Position numbers and translations under genes: made by a program. A stretch of DNA of 64,000 nucleotides from JACVRX01 sp963831385 (lineage in GTDB: Bacteria; Actinomycetota; Actinomycetes; Jiangellales; Jiangellaceae): positions 62,001 through 126,000 of the forward strand of contig CAWHPW010000010.1 of assembly GCA_963831385.1 (NCBI GenBank). Reading direction: 5' to 3'. Below are positions 35,794-44,813 of this stretch, one piece after another; positions within the stretch are counted from its first letter, which is position 1, and each line of letters starts with the position of its first letter. The notes below the pieces were generated by a model. That model did no database searches, was not told where the DNA came from, and worked only from the letters and a program-made list of their open reading frames with translations.

Positions 35794-36828
35794 TTGACCG
35801 CCAACGTCCTCACCGAGCGTGAGCTCAATCGGGCCATGCTGGCCCGGCAGGGCTTGCTCGAGCCGTTCGACGATCCGCTGCCGCGAGTGCTCGAATGCAT
35901 TGCCGGCATCCAGGCGCAATACGCGCCGGCTATGTACATCGGGTTGTGGTCGCGCATGCGCAACTTCGAGCGCAATGACCTCACCGAGGCACTGGAGCAG
36001 CGCACCGTTGTCCAGGGCACTCTGCTTCGCGGCACTATCCATCTGGTCTCCCGTGATGACTATTGGCCGTTCGCCGTCGCGGTTCGCCCAGAACTTCGCG
36101 ACTGGTTCGTCAAGGTGGCCAAGGGTGATCCGTCGAAGGCCGAGCTCGAACAGGCTGCGAGAACGGTCCAGGAGGCTTTACGAGGGAGGCCGCTGCGGCA
36201 GGTCGAGATCGACGAGCTGGTCGGCCGCCGCGCCCGCGGCGGCATCAACATGATGCTCGACCTGGTCCGGATCCCACCCTCGGGCACGTGGGATCGCCGG
36301 AGGGCGGACCTGCATGCTGACGCGGAAAGCTGGCTCGGCCGGTCCGAGATCTCGCCTGCGGATGCCCGCGACCTGCTCGTCCGCCGCTATCTGGGTGGAT
36401 TCGGGCCGGCCACCCGGGCCGAGATCGCCAACTGGGCGGGGCTTCCGGTCACAAGCGTGTCCGAATCGCTGAATCGGATCGAGCATGTCCCGTACCGAGC
36501 CGAGGACGGGACAGCGATGGTCGACCTGCCCGATGCGCCGCGGCCGGATCCGGACACGCCGGTTCCGGTGCGGTTCCTTCCGACCTGGGACGCAACGCTG
36601 CTCGTGCACGCTCGTCGTACGCAGCTGCTACCCGAGGTGCATCGACCCAAGGTGTTCAGCACCAAGACGCCGCACTCGGTTCCGACGTTCTTGGTGGACG
36701 GGTCCGTTGCGGGCACTTGGCGATACCAGGACGGTGACATCCACCTGGCCGAGTTCGACCCGTTGTCTCGCCGAGCGCGGCGCGAAGTGGAGCGGGCCGC
36801 CGAGACGCTGGCGGCGTTCCACCGCTAG
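35794..36828 (+). CDS. HTH_42 winged-helix protein, AlkZ-like DNA glycosylase candidate
   Basis: 344 aa from TTG 35794. N-terminal LTERELNRAMLARQGLLEP and the Q40-A-Q42 motif in AGIQAQYAPAMYIGLWSRM are hallmarks of the HTH_42 superfamily. Family knowledge: the QxQ type marks AlkZ-like glycosylases that release bulky alkylated bases and unhook crosslinks, whereas YcaQ-like members carry QxD/E. TLLRGTIHLVSRDDYWPFA and a C-terminal beta barrel ending in VDGSVAGTWR complete the fold. Likely a housekeeping repair or self-resistance enzyme. No biosynthetic cluster is nearby. Confidence 0.82.
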   Translation: MTANVLTERELNRAMLARQGLLEPFDDPLPRVLECIAGIQAQYAPAMYIGLWSRMRNFERNDLTEALEQRTVVQGTLLRGTIHLVSRDDYWPFAVAVRPELRDWFVKVAKGDPSKAELEQAARTVQEALRGRPLRQVEIDELVGRRARGGINMMLDLVRIPPSGTWDRRRADLHADAESWLGRSEISPADARDLLVRRYLGGFGPATRAEIANWAGLPVTSVSESLNRIEHVPYRAEDGTAMVDLPDAPRPDPDTPVPVRFLPTWDATLLVHARRTQLLPEVHRPKVFSTKTPHSVPTFLVDGSVAGTWRYQDGDIHLAEFDPLSRRARREVERAAETLAAFHR

Positions 36829-36835
36829 TCCGTCG

Positions 36836-37270
36836 CTATGTCCGCCATGGAGTAGGGGCACCGACAGCGGTCTGGCGGGCACGGAACTGCCGGGCCCGAC
36901 CTGGGCCGCCGGCGAGCGCGCAAAGCCAGAACAGGCCGAACAGCAGCCAGGGCATACCCGTGATGATCGCCACGGCAACCAACCCGACCACGAGGGCCGG
37001 CGCCAGTGGTACGAATGGGCGGGCCGGCCGTCGGCTCGGTGTCTGTGGCAGCGCGCGTACCGGTCGAACCTGCGCAGGAACGCGCTTCCATGGGCTCGGC
37101 AGGTCGGTGAACAGGGGTTCCAGATCGGCGTGGAACCTCGCCTCCCACACCCGCTGCGCCCGCTCGTCGTATTCCTCCTTGGACAGGCGGCCGGTCGCGA
37201 AGTGTTCGCCCAAGGCGGCTGCGGCGTGTTCGCGATCGGCGTCACCGATCCGCAGTGGCACGTCGCTCAT
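36836..37270 (-). CDS. DUF1707 (SHOCT-like) membrane protein
   Basis: 144 aa. The N-terminal DUF1707 domain (LRIGDADREHAAAALGEHFATGRLSKEEYDERAQRVWEA) is followed by a Pro/Arg linker and a hydrophobic hairpin (about 90-120), then a basic tail. ATG 37270 overlaps the upstream PadR stop (ATGA), so the regulator and this membrane protein are made together. Such pairs are frequent in actinobacteria. Cellular role unknown. Confidence 0.82.
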   Translation of the reverse strand: MSDVPLRIGDADREHAAAALGEHFATGRLSKEEYDERAQRVWEARFHADLEPLFTDLPSPWKRVPAQVRPVRALPQTPSRRPARPFVPLAPALVVGLVAVAIITGMPWLLFGLFWLCALAGGPGRARQFRARQTAVGAPTPWRT

Positions 37271-37983
37271 GAGGTGCCTCCGGTGTGATCGGGTTCGTCG
37301 TCGCCGTCGGCGAGAATCCCGTATAGCGTGCGTCTGGTTTCCGCCAGAACCTCGCGGGCTCGGGCCTTTTGCGCGGTGCTGCCCGTGGCCATGATCTGCC
37401 AGAGTGCGGCGGCGGTTTGCCCGATCAATGGCCGCACGTCATCGGTGTCGTCGTCGGCTGACGGCGACATCGCTTCCCAGACGGCTGCCATCTCGTCGGC
37501 GTGCGAGTCGACGTATGCCCGGCCCTCGTCGGTCAGCTCGAACGTGCGGCGTCCCTCCTGCACCTCGGTGCGGGCCAGTCCTTCGTCCTCGAGCTGCTGC
37601 AGCGTCGGGTAGATCGAGCCCGGGCTGGGTTTCCACATGCCGCCGCTGCGCTCGGAGATCTCCTGGATGATCTGGTAACCGTTCATCGGCTGTTCGGCCA
37701 GCACGGCCAGGATCGCGGCCCGGATGTCGCCACGGCGGGCCCGGGGCCCGCGCCACGGACCACGCGAACCGCCGAAACCTGGGGGAGCCCACGGCCCGCT
37801 GCCGCCGAAGAATGCCCACGGCCCGGCAAACCCGCCGCCGCGGCGGCCACGTTCACCCGGGTGGCCGTGGTGGCGGGACATCGCGGCCAGCCAATCGGCG
37901 GGACTCCCGCCCGAGGTAGGGCCGCACATCCACGGCGCCTTCAGTGCGAATGCTGCTGCTTTCATCGCCCTCACCCGATCCAC
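37267..37983 (-). CDS. PadR-family transcriptional regulator with Gly/Arg-rich N-terminus
   Basis: 238 aa. A disordered, Gly/Trp/Pro/Arg-rich segment (about 40-85) precedes the winged helix (RRGDIRAAILAVLAEQPMNGYQIIQEISERSGGMWKPSPGSIYPTLQQLEDEGL, then RRTFELTDEGRAYV), and a C-terminal helix closes. This layout is the classic larger PadR group. ATG 37965 is an alternative start after GTG 37983. A perfect CGATATATCG palindrome lies 14 nt upstream and is its probable operator. Confidence 0.88.
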   Translation of the reverse strand: MDRVRAMKAAAFALKAPWMCGPTSGGSPADWLAAMSRHHGHPGERGRRGGGFAGPWAFFGGSGPWAPPGFGGSRGPWRGPRARRGDIRAAILAVLAEQPMNGYQIIQEISERSGGMWKPSPGSIYPTLQQLEDEGLARTEVQEGRRTFELTDEGRAYVDSHADEMAAVWEAMSPSADDDTDDVRPLIGQTAAALWQIMATGSTAQKARAREVLAETRRTLYGILADGDDEPDHTGGTS

Positions 37984-37996
37984 TCGCGAGCCTTTA

Positions 37997-38006
37997 CGAT
38001 ATATCG
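37997..38006. promoter_or_regulatory. Putative PadR operator palindrome
   Basis: Perfect 10-bp palindrome CGATATATCG in an AT-rich island between the divergent padR and gatC genes. ATAT-centred palindromes are typical of PadR autoregulation. Confidence 0.5.
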
Positions 38007-38101
38007 GCGAGCAGTCGGATGCAAGAGTGAACCTGCGTCACCAGGCCTGGACCGCACGCCATAGGATCATCCGCGTCGTCGACCGGAGGAGCCTGAGCTG
38101 C

Positions 38102-38401
38102 ATGGCCACGATCAGCCGTGCCGAAGCCGAACATCTGGCTCGGCTCGCTCGCCTCGACCTGGCGCCTGACGAGCTCGACCAGTTGGCCGGTCAGCTCGAC
38201 GCGATCGCTGGTTATGTCGCCCGGGTCGCTGAGGTGGTGGCCGAGGACATCCCACCAACCTCACATTCGCTGCCGGTGACCAACGTCTTGCGCGACGACG
38301 AGTTGTGCCCGGGACTGACTCCGGACGCGGTGCTGGCGGCCGCCCCGGACGCCGAGGACGGACGCTTCCGGGTTCCTCGGATCCTCGCCGAAGAGGCCTG
38401 A
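38102..38401 (+). CDS. gatC: Asp-tRNA(Asn)/Glu-tRNA(Gln) amidotransferase subunit GatC
   Basis: 99-aa stabilising subunit of GatCAB: ISRAEAEHLARLARLDLAPDELDQLAGQLDAI and the C-terminal DGRFRVPRIL are standard. ATG 38102 has GGAGGAG at 38085-38091. gatA begins one base after its stop. GatCAB converts mischarged Glu-tRNA(Gln) and Asp-tRNA(Asn), replacing GlnRS in most actinobacteria. Confidence 0.95.
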   Translation: MATISRAEAEHLARLARLDLAPDELDQLAGQLDAIAGYVARVAEVVAEDIPPTSHSLPVTNVLRDDELCPGLTPDAVLAAAPDAEDGRFRVPRILAEEA

Positions 38402-38402
38402 G

Positions 38403-39917
38403 ATGACCGACCTGACCCGGCTGACCGCCGGTGAGCTGGCCAGCACGATCGCCACCGGCGAAACTTCCGCGGCGGAGGTCACGCAGGCACATCTGGACCG
38501 GATCACCGCTGTCGATGCCGCCGTGCACGCATTTCTGCACGTCGACCACGACGGTGCGCTCGCCGCAGCGGCTGCCATCGACGAGCGCCGCCGGCGAGGA
38601 GAGAGTCTTGGCCCGCTGGCGGGGGTGCCGCTCGCAGTCAAGGACGTGATCACAACTGTCGACATGCCGACGACCTGCGGATCGAGGATTCTGCACGGCT
38701 GGCGGCCTCCGTACGACGCTACCGTCACCCGAAGGCTCCGCGCTGCGGGCATCGTCATCCTCGGCAAGACCAATTGCGACGAGTTCGCGATGGGTTCCTC
38801 CACGGAGAACTCAGCCTTCGGCCCTACGCACAACCCGTGGGATCTCGACCGCATCCCCGGCGGTTCCGGCGGTGGATCTGCTGCGTCTGTCGCGTCCTAC
38901 CAAGCTCCGCTGGCCATCGGGACGGACACCGGCGGCTCGATCCGACAGCCCGCGGCGGTCACCGGAACCGTAGGGGTCAAGCCGACCTACGGCGGTGTGA
39001 GCCGCTATGGGCTCATCGCCTGCGCCTCCAGCCTCGACCAGGCGGGACCCTGCGCCCGGACGGTTCTGGATGCCGCGATGCTGCACGAGATCATCGCCGG
39101 CCACGACCCGATGGACTCGACCAGCATTGCCGAGCAGGTCCCTGCGGTGGTGGCCGCCGCCCGAGCCGGGGCCAGCGGCGACCTGTCCGGCCTCAGAGTC
39201 GGCGTCGTCACCGAATTGGGGGGCACGGGCTATCAGGCCGGGGTCGAGGAGCGCTTCCGGGAGGCGGTCGACCTGCTGGTCGACCTCGGAGCGGTCGTCA
39301 GCGAGGTCTCGTGTCCGAGTTTTGACTACGGCCTACCCGCGTACTACCTGATCCTGCCAAGTGAGGTCTCGTCGAACCTGGCCCGTTTCGACGGAATGCG
39401 ATACGGCCTGCGGGCGGGCGACGACGGTGTTCACAGCGCGGAAGAGGTCATGAACCTCACCCGTGGAACCGGGTTCGGGGCGGAGGCGAAACGCCGGATC
39501 ATGTTGGGCACCTACGCGCTGTCCAGCGGATACTACGACGCCTACTACGGACAGGCGCAGAAGGTCCGCACGCTGATCGCTCGCGACTTCGACCGGGCCT
39601 TCGAACAGGTGGACGTCCTGGTGTCGCCGACGACACCGACCACGGCGTTCCTGATCGGGGAACGCGCTGACGATCCGCTGGCCATGTATATGGCCGACCT
39701 GTGCACCGTGCCGAGCAACCTGGCCGGCAATGCGGCCGCGTCGATCCCGTGCGGTCTGGCCGCCGAGGACGGGTTACCGGTCGGATTGCACGTCATGGCG
39801 CCGGTGCTGGCCGACGACCGGCTCTACCGGGTCGGCGCCGCCGTCGAGCAAGCGTTTCTGAACCGGTGGGGCGGTCCCCTGCTATCCCGTGCTCCCGAGC
39901 TGGAGGTCGTCCGATGA
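38403..39917 (+). CDS. gatA: Asp-tRNA(Asn)/Glu-tRNA(Gln) amidotransferase subunit GatA
   Basis: Amidase-signature glutaminase, 504 aa. The Ser-cis-Ser-Lys triad is K80 (LAVKD), S155 (GGSGGGS) and nucleophile S179 (TDTGGSIRQPA). It produces ammonia from glutamine and channels it to GatB. Its stop overlaps the start of a 71-codon gene (ATGA), so the gat operon carries an extra small cistron. Confidence 0.96.
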   Translation: MTDLTRLTAGELASTIATGETSAAEVTQAHLDRITAVDAAVHAFLHVDHDGALAAAAAIDERRRRGESLGPLAGVPLAVKDVITTVDMPTTCGSRILHGWRPPYDATVTRRLRAAGIVILGKTNCDEFAMGSSTENSAFGPTHNPWDLDRIPGGSGGGSAASVASYQAPLAIGTDTGGSIRQPAAVTGTVGVKPTYGGVSRYGLIACASSLDQAGPCARTVLDAAMLHEIIAGHDPMDSTSIAEQVPAVVAAARAGASGDLSGLRVGVVTELGGTGYQAGVEERFREAVDLLVDLGAVVSEVSCPSFDYGLPAYYLILPSEVSSNLARFDGMRYGLRAGDDGVHSAEEVMNLTRGTGFGAEAKRRIMLGTYALSSGYYDAYYGQAQKVRTLIARDFDRAFEQVDVLVSPTTPTTAFLIGERADDPLAMYMADLCTVPSNLAGNAAASIPCGLAAEDGLPVGLHVMAPVLADDRLYRVGAAVEQAFLNRWGGPLLSRAPELEVVR

Positions 39918-40129
39918 ACCTCATGAACTACGCCCGGATCGGTGGCCAGGCGCTGGCCGTCAGCGCGTTGGTGCGCGAGATCCGCCGGGCCCGCGCCGAG
40001 GGCGACAAGCTTCGGTTGCTGGACGCCGCCGTGAACTTCCTCGCCGTCGCCACGACCATCGCGATCGTCGTCCGAGAGATCCGCAACCGGCGTAGCGGAG
40101 ACAACGATCACGACGGGGATCAGTGGTGA
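39914..40129 (+). CDS. Small hypothetical protein between gatA and gatB
   Basis: 71 aa: MNLMNYARIGGQALAVSALV then REIRRARAEGDKLRLLDAAVNFLAVATTIAIVVREI and a polar Asp/His tail. One amphipathic helix and one hydrophobic helix (about 40-53) suggest membrane association. ATGA overlap with gatA and GTGA overlap with gatB tie it tightly into the operon. The family is not recognised by name, but such an insert between gatA and gatB recurs in actinobacteria. Confidence 0.75.
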   Translation: MNLMNYARIGGQALAVSALVREIRRARAEGDKLRLLDAAVNFLAVATTIAIVVREIRNRRSGDNDHDGDQW

Positions 40130-41628
40130 CGTCGACGATGGTCGCGTTGCCATCGTTCGAGCAGGCCATCGCGCGATACGACCCGGTGATGGGCCTCGAG
40201 GTACACGTCGAGCTCAGCACCGCCAGCAAGCTGTTCTGCGGGTGCTCCACCGAGTTCGGAGCGGAACCCAACGCTCAGGTCTGCCCGGTCTGTCTCGGCC
40301 TTCCGGGCTCGCTGCCGGTACTCAACCGAACGGCGGTCGAGTCGGCCATTCGGCTCGGACTCGCGCTCAACTGCACCATCGCGGAGTGGTGTCGGTTCGC
40401 CCGGAAGAACTACTTCTACCCGGACATGCCGAAGAACTTCCAGATCTCGCAGTACGACGAGCCGATCGCCTACGACGGCTGGCTGGCCGTGACGCATCAC
40501 GGGGAGACGTACCGGATCGACATCGAGCGAGCGCACATGGAGGAGGACACCGGTCAGTCGCGGCATGTCGGTGGCGTGACCGGCCGGATCCATGGGGCGA
40601 CTCACTCGCTGCTCGACTACAACCGGTCCGGGATCCCGCTGATCGAGGTCGTCACCAAGCCGATCGAGGTGCCGCCTCCGCTTGCGCCCGCCATCGCCCG
40701 CACCTACGTCACCGAGCTTCGTGAATTGGTCCGAACCCTGGGCATCTCAGCTGCCCGGATGGAGCTCGGCCAGCTGCGCTGCGATGCCAACCTTTCGCTC
40801 AAGCCGACCGGTTCGACCCGGTTCGGAACTCGGACAGAAACCAAGAACGTCAACTCGCTGCGTTCGGTGGAGCGCGCCATCACCTACGAGATCCGGCGGC
40901 AAGCAGCGGTCTTGGCCGACGGCGGGCGGGTCGTTCAGGAGACCCGGCACTGGCACGAGGAGACCGGCGAGACGACCGCCGGCCGATCGAAGGAAGAGGC
41001 CGAGGATTATCGGTACTTCCCCGAGCCGGACTTGGTGCCGCTGGCCCCGCCCCATGAGTGGGTCGACTCGCTTCGGGCGACGCTGCCGGAGCTTCCTTCG
41101 GCCCGCCGGGCGCGGCTGCAGGCCGAGTGGGGGTTTTCCGACCTGGAGATGCGCGACGTCCTCAACGCGAGCGCCCTCGAGCTCGTCGCAGCGACCATCG
41201 ACGCCGGCTCGGACGCAGCCGGTGCCAAGAAGTGGTGGCTGGGTGAGATAGCCCGGGTCGCCAACGAGCGCGCGGTCGACCTCGAAGTCGTCGGTATCGG
41301 GCCGTCTGAGGTCGCCCGGGTACAGGCTCTGGTCAAAGCGGGGACGCTCAACGACAAACTCGCTCGTCAGGTGATCGAGGGGGTTCTGGCGGGGGAGGGG
41401 TCACCCGACGACGTCATCGCCGCGCGCGGGCTCGGTGTCGTGTCCGACGAGGGCGCGCTGGCGACAGCTGTCGACGAGGCAATCGCGTCGATGCCTGAGG
41501 TTGCCGCCAAGGTTCGTGCCGGCAATCTGGGGGCGATCGGTCCGTTGATCGGCGCGGTGATGAAAGCCACCCGCGGGCAGGCCGACGCCGCCCGCGTGCG
41601 GGAGCTGATCGTGGAACGGCTGACCTGA
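40126..41628 (+). CDS. gatB: Asp-tRNA(Asn)/Glu-tRNA(Gln) amidotransferase subunit GatB
   Basis: 500 aa; binds and activates the mischarged tRNA. MGLEVHVELSTASKLFCGCSTEFG and CPVCLGLPGSLPVLN contain the zinc cysteines. DYNRSGIPLIEVVTKP and the YRYFPEPDLVPL motif follow, and the C-terminal tail domain recognises tRNA. GTG 40126 overlaps the small gene's stop (GTGA); ATG 40138 is a possible alternative. Confidence 0.95.
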   Translation: MTSTMVALPSFEQAIARYDPVMGLEVHVELSTASKLFCGCSTEFGAEPNAQVCPVCLGLPGSLPVLNRTAVESAIRLGLALNCTIAEWCRFARKNYFYPDMPKNFQISQYDEPIAYDGWLAVTHHGETYRIDIERAHMEEDTGQSRHVGGVTGRIHGATHSLLDYNRSGIPLIEVVTKPIEVPPPLAPAIARTYVTELRELVRTLGISAARMELGQLRCDANLSLKPTGSTRFGTRTETKNVNSLRSVERAITYEIRRQAAVLADGGRVVQETRHWHEETGETTAGRSKEEAEDYRYFPEPDLVPLAPPHEWVDSLRATLPELPSARRARLQAEWGFSDLEMRDVLNASALELVAATIDAGSDAAGAKKWWLGEIARVANERAVDLEVVGIGPSEVARVQALVKAGTLNDKLARQVIEGVLAGEGSPDDVIAARGLGVVSDEGALATAVDEAIASMPEVAAKVRAGNLGAIGPLIGAVMKATRGQADAARVRELIVERLT

Positions 41629-41681
41629 GCTGTCGTGCCGCCAGCCTGCGCACCCAGCCACGGTAGTGGCGGGAGGATCGA

Positions 41682-41687
41682 TACTGT
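41682..41687 (+). promoter_or_regulatory. -10 element for leaderless aldo/keto reductase gene
   Basis: TACTGT with a 6-nt spacer to GTG 41694; no ribosome-binding site lies close to this start codon. Confidence 0.5.
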
Positions 41688-41693
41688 CCTGCC

Positions 41694-42752
41694 GTGGAGT
41701 ACCGATTGCTTGGACGCTCTGGCCTGCGCGTGTCCGTCCTGACCATGGGCACGATGACATTCGGCGGGAAGGGAACCTTCGCCGCTGTCGGATCGACCGG
41801 GGCCGACGAGGCCCGGCAGCAAATCGATCTGTGTCTCGACCACGGGGTCAACCTCATCGACACTGCCGACGTGTACTCCGGCGGAGCGTCGGAGGAGATC
41901 GTCGGGCAGGTCCTCAAGGGGCGGCGCGACGACGTGCTGCTTGCGACGAAGGTCCGCTTCGCCGTCGGAGCAGGCCCCAACGACGCCGGCCTGTCGCGCC
42001 ACCACATCATCCGAGGTTGCGAAGCCAGCCTGCGCCGACTGGACACGGACTACATCGACTTGTATCAGGTACACGAGTGGGATGGCCTCACGCCGCTGGA
42101 GGAGACCCTCAGCGCCCTGGACCACCTGCTGGCCTCGGGCAAGGTGCGCTACATCGGAGCGTCGAACTATGCGGCATGGCACCTGATGAAGGCCTTGGGA
42201 ATCGCCGAGCGGGACGGTCTGCCGAGGTTTGTCAGCCAGCAGATCTACTACTCGCTGCAGGCTCGAGACGCGGAATACGAACTGATACCGCTTTCTCTTG
42301 ACCAGGGCCTCGGAGTCTTGGTGTGGAGCCCGCTCGCTGGTGGCCTGCTGTCGGGCAAGTACCGCCGCGGACAGCAACCACCGGAAGGTTCGCGGCACCT
42401 CAGTCAGTGGGATGAACCACCGGTCTACGACGAGGACCGGCTCTACGACGTCGTCGACGTCCTGGTCGAGGTCGCGGAGTCACGGAACGTATCGCCTGCT
42501 GCCGCCGCACTGGCCTACACGCTGGCCAAGCCGGGGGTGACCTCGGTCATCGTCGGCGCGCGCACGAACGAGCAGCTCGCTGCGAACCTAGCGGCCGCCG
42601 ATCTGGTGCTGACAGAGGAAGAGCAGGGTCGGCTCGACGACGCGAGCCGCCCACCGCTGCTCTACCCGTATTGGCACCAAGGGAAGACGGCACGCGACCG
42701 GCTCTCGGCGGCCGACCTCACTCTGCTCGGTCCGCACATCACTGGCTCGTGA
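41694..42752 (+). CDS. Aldo/keto reductase
   Basis: 352 aa, YhdN/PdxI-like subgroup by length. Catalytic Asp and Tyr in IDTADVYSGGASEE, Lys in LLATKVRF, His in YQVHEWDG. NADPH-site segments are GASNYAAWHLMK and the late VIVGARTNEQL. It begins MEYRLLGRSGLRVSVLTMGTM, a normal family start. Monocistronic; it converges on the DUF4097 gene with a 3-nt gap. Substrate unknown. Confidence 0.9.
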   Translation: MEYRLLGRSGLRVSVLTMGTMTFGGKGTFAAVGSTGADEARQQIDLCLDHGVNLIDTADVYSGGASEEIVGQVLKGRRDDVLLATKVRFAVGAGPNDAGLSRHHIIRGCEASLRRLDTDYIDLYQVHEWDGLTPLEETLSALDHLLASGKVRYIGASNYAAWHLMKALGIAERDGLPRFVSQQIYYSLQARDAEYELIPLSLDQGLGVLVWSPLAGGLLSGKYRRGQQPPEGSRHLSQWDEPPVYDEDRLYDVVDVLVEVAESRNVSPAAAALAYTLAKPGVTSVIVGARTNEQLAANLAAADLVLTEEEQGRLDDASRPPLLYPYWHQGKTARDRLSAADLTLLGPHITGS

Positions 42753-42755
42753 CGC

Positions 42756-43541
42756 TCAGCCGGCAATAACAGTGACGTCGCCGGCACTGGAGTGAACCCG
42801 GACGTGATACTCCGAATCCGGGTCGGTCGCCACCTCGATGCGAACGTCGCCAGCGGAGGTGTCTGCGTCCAGTGCGTAGGTCTCGTCCGGCAAGGTGACT
42901 CGAACGTCACCGGCGCTCGACTCGGCCACCAGATTGCGCGGCGGCTCGACGGCCGTGACTTCGACCACTCCGGCGCTGGAGCTGATCTCGGCGTCGTCCG
43001 AAGCGAGGCCCTCGACCACCACGACACCTGCGGATGAGTGCGCGCGCAGTTCGCCGCTGTGGTCACGGACGTCGACTCGTCCGGCGCTCGACTCCAGATC
43101 CGCCGAGCCCTCCAGGCCGGACGCACTGACCCGTCCTGCCGAGCTGCTCGCGACGACGTCGACATCGGCTGGAACCGTGAGCGTCACGTCGGCACGGCAG
43201 TATCCGAACGGAAGCCGCAGGAATCCGCCGCAGTCGGCGTCGATGATGAGCCGGTCCCCTTGGATCTGATGGTTCACTTCGACCTCACGCCACAGGCCCG
43301 ATTCCGTGCGGTAACCAAGTGTTGTCTCGTCATCCTCGCCCGCCTCGATCACCACTTCACCGACGCTGACATCGACCTCGACTCGGTCGTAGGAGTCGGT
43401 GATCGACACCGAGTCCCTTTCGGTCGTGCGGAGCGCCCAGGACAGGGCGCTCAACGCGGCAAGTACCAGGAGCACGATCCCGATGATCGCGAGGATGCGC
43501 AGGGCGGGGCGGCGCCGAGGCTGCGGTGTCTCGGTGGTCAT
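42756..43541 (-). CDS. DUF4097 beta-helix-like membrane protein with SSAG repeats
   Basis: 261 aa. One N-terminal transmembrane helix (about 13-36) is followed by an extracytoplasmic domain with seven SxSAG repeats (SSSAGRVSA, ESSAGRVDV, HSSAGVVVV, SSSAGVVEV, ESSAGDVRV, DTSAGDVRI, HSSAGDVTV). The spacing is roughly 18-20 residues, as in putative adhesin DUF4097 proteins that fold as a beta solenoid. It starts 4 nt after the sugar dehydrogenase stop and is likely in one operon with it. Function unknown. Confidence 0.82.
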   Translation of the reverse strand: MTTETPQPRRRPALRILAIIGIVLLVLAALSALSWALRTTERDSVSITDSYDRVEVDVSVGEVVIEAGEDDETTLGYRTESGLWREVEVNHQIQGDRLIIDADCGGFLRLPFGYCRADVTLTVPADVDVVASSSAGRVSASGLEGSADLESSAGRVDVRDHSGELRAHSSAGVVVVEGLASDDAEISSSAGVVEVTAVEPPRNLVAESSAGDVRVTLPDETYALDADTSAGDVRIEVATDPDSEYHVRVHSSAGDVTVIAG

Positions 43542-43545
43542 CAGC

Positions 43546-44697
43546 TCACTCCTCTGGTTCGAGGGTCACCCGCAGAATGCGGTCGTCGCCCTCGCGCGGG
43601 GTGCCGCGTGCGGTGTTGTTCGTCAGCACCCACATCGAGCCGTCGGGCGCGACCTCGGCGTGCCGCAGCCGGCCGAACTCCCCGACGGCGAAGTCGGCCG
43701 GCTGACCGGCGGTTCCGTCCTGCACCGGGATCTGCCACAATCGCTCGCCCTTCAGCGCCGCCATGAACACGGTGTCGCGGATGAAGGCGATTCCGCTCGG
43801 GGACGCCTCGTCGGTCCGCCATTGGATCACCGGGTTGATGAAGCGGTCGTCGTCTGCCGCGCCCTCGACGAGTGGCCAGCCATAGTTGTCGCCGGCCCCG
43901 ATGAGGTTGAGCTCATCCCAGGTGTTCTGGCCGAACTCGCTGGCCCAGAGGTTTCCGTCGTCATCGAACGTCAGGCCCTGCACGTTGCGGTGGCCGTAGG
44001 AGAACACCGGAGAACCGTCGAACGGATTGTCAGCGGGGACTGACCCGTCCGGGTTCAGCCGAAGGATCTTGCCGCCGAGTGACTCGAGGTCCTGAGATCG
44101 GCCAGACTGCGAAGCGTCCCCTGTGCCGACGTAGAGCATGCCGTCGGGGCCGAAGATGATTCGCCCGCCGTTGTGATTACCTGCTTTCGGGATCCCATCC
44201 AGAATGACCTCGGCCGCGCCGAGAGCTCCGCCTTGAAACGGCATCCGAACGACGCGATTGTCCTCCGCCGCAGTGAAATAGGCGTAGACCGTCTCGGGGG
44301 AGTCCGGAGCGACTGCGATTCCGAGTAGGCCACCTTCGCCATCGGGCTGCACGCCTTCGACCACGCCGACCTCGGCAATCCTGCCTTCGGGGGACACCGA
44401 CAGGATGCGCGCGGAATTGCGCTCGGTCAGCAACGCCGATCCGTCGGGCAGGAAGGCCAGCCCCCACGGCACGTCGAATCCAGTCGCGAGATCCTCGAAT
44501 GCTGCCGGCACGACCGGCCCGGATTGGGGTGTTTGCGTGGTCGCTGTCTCGTTCGGCACCGGAGAGGTGAGCGCGTCGGTCGGGGTGCGGGTGGTGGGTG
44601 CGCTTTCCGGCTCTACGTCGCCGCCGGAACATGCCGTCACGATCAGCACGATGACGAGGAAGGCAGTGGCGGTCGGCAAGGCGGGCCGTCGACGCAT
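43546..44697 (-). CDS. PQQ-dependent sugar dehydrogenase-like lipoprotein
   Basis: Extracytoplasmic six-bladed propeller of the glucose/sorbosone dehydrogenase family, 383 aa from ATG 44697. The signal peptide ends in IVTACSGG (lipid-anchor Cys) and a Thr/Pro linker follows. Family motifs: VPWGLAFLPDGSALLTER, GEGGLLGIAVAP, AGNHNGGRIIFGPDGMLYVGTGD, YGHRNVQGL and SEFGQNTWDELN. An upstream ATG 44736 would spoil the lipoprotein signal. Oxidises sugars if PQQ is available; no PQQ biosynthesis genes are in view. Confidence 0.87.
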   Translation of the reverse strand: MRRRPALPTATAFLVIVLIVTACSGGDVEPESAPTTRTPTDALTSPVPNETATTQTPQSGPVVPAAFEDLATGFDVPWGLAFLPDGSALLTERNSARILSVSPEGRIAEVGVVEGVQPDGEGGLLGIAVAPDSPETVYAYFTAAEDNRVVRMPFQGGALGAAEVILDGIPKAGNHNGGRIIFGPDGMLYVGTGDASQSGRSQDLESLGGKILRLNPDGSVPADNPFDGSPVFSYGHRNVQGLTFDDDGNLWASEFGQNTWDELNLIGAGDNYGWPLVEGAADDDRFINPVIQWRTDEASPSGIAFIRDTVFMAALKGERLWQIPVQDGTAGQPADFAVGEFGRLRHAEVAPDGSMWVLTNNTARGTPREGDDRILRVTLEPEE

Positions 44698-44813
44698 GAC
44701 GGGGATCTTCGCACGCTCTGATCGAAGAACGAACATCCCACCGGGCTGCTCCACAGCCGCCGAGATGCGAGCCCGTGGGGAAGCCCGAGCCTCGCCAAGG
44801 GTCGGCCCCGCAG

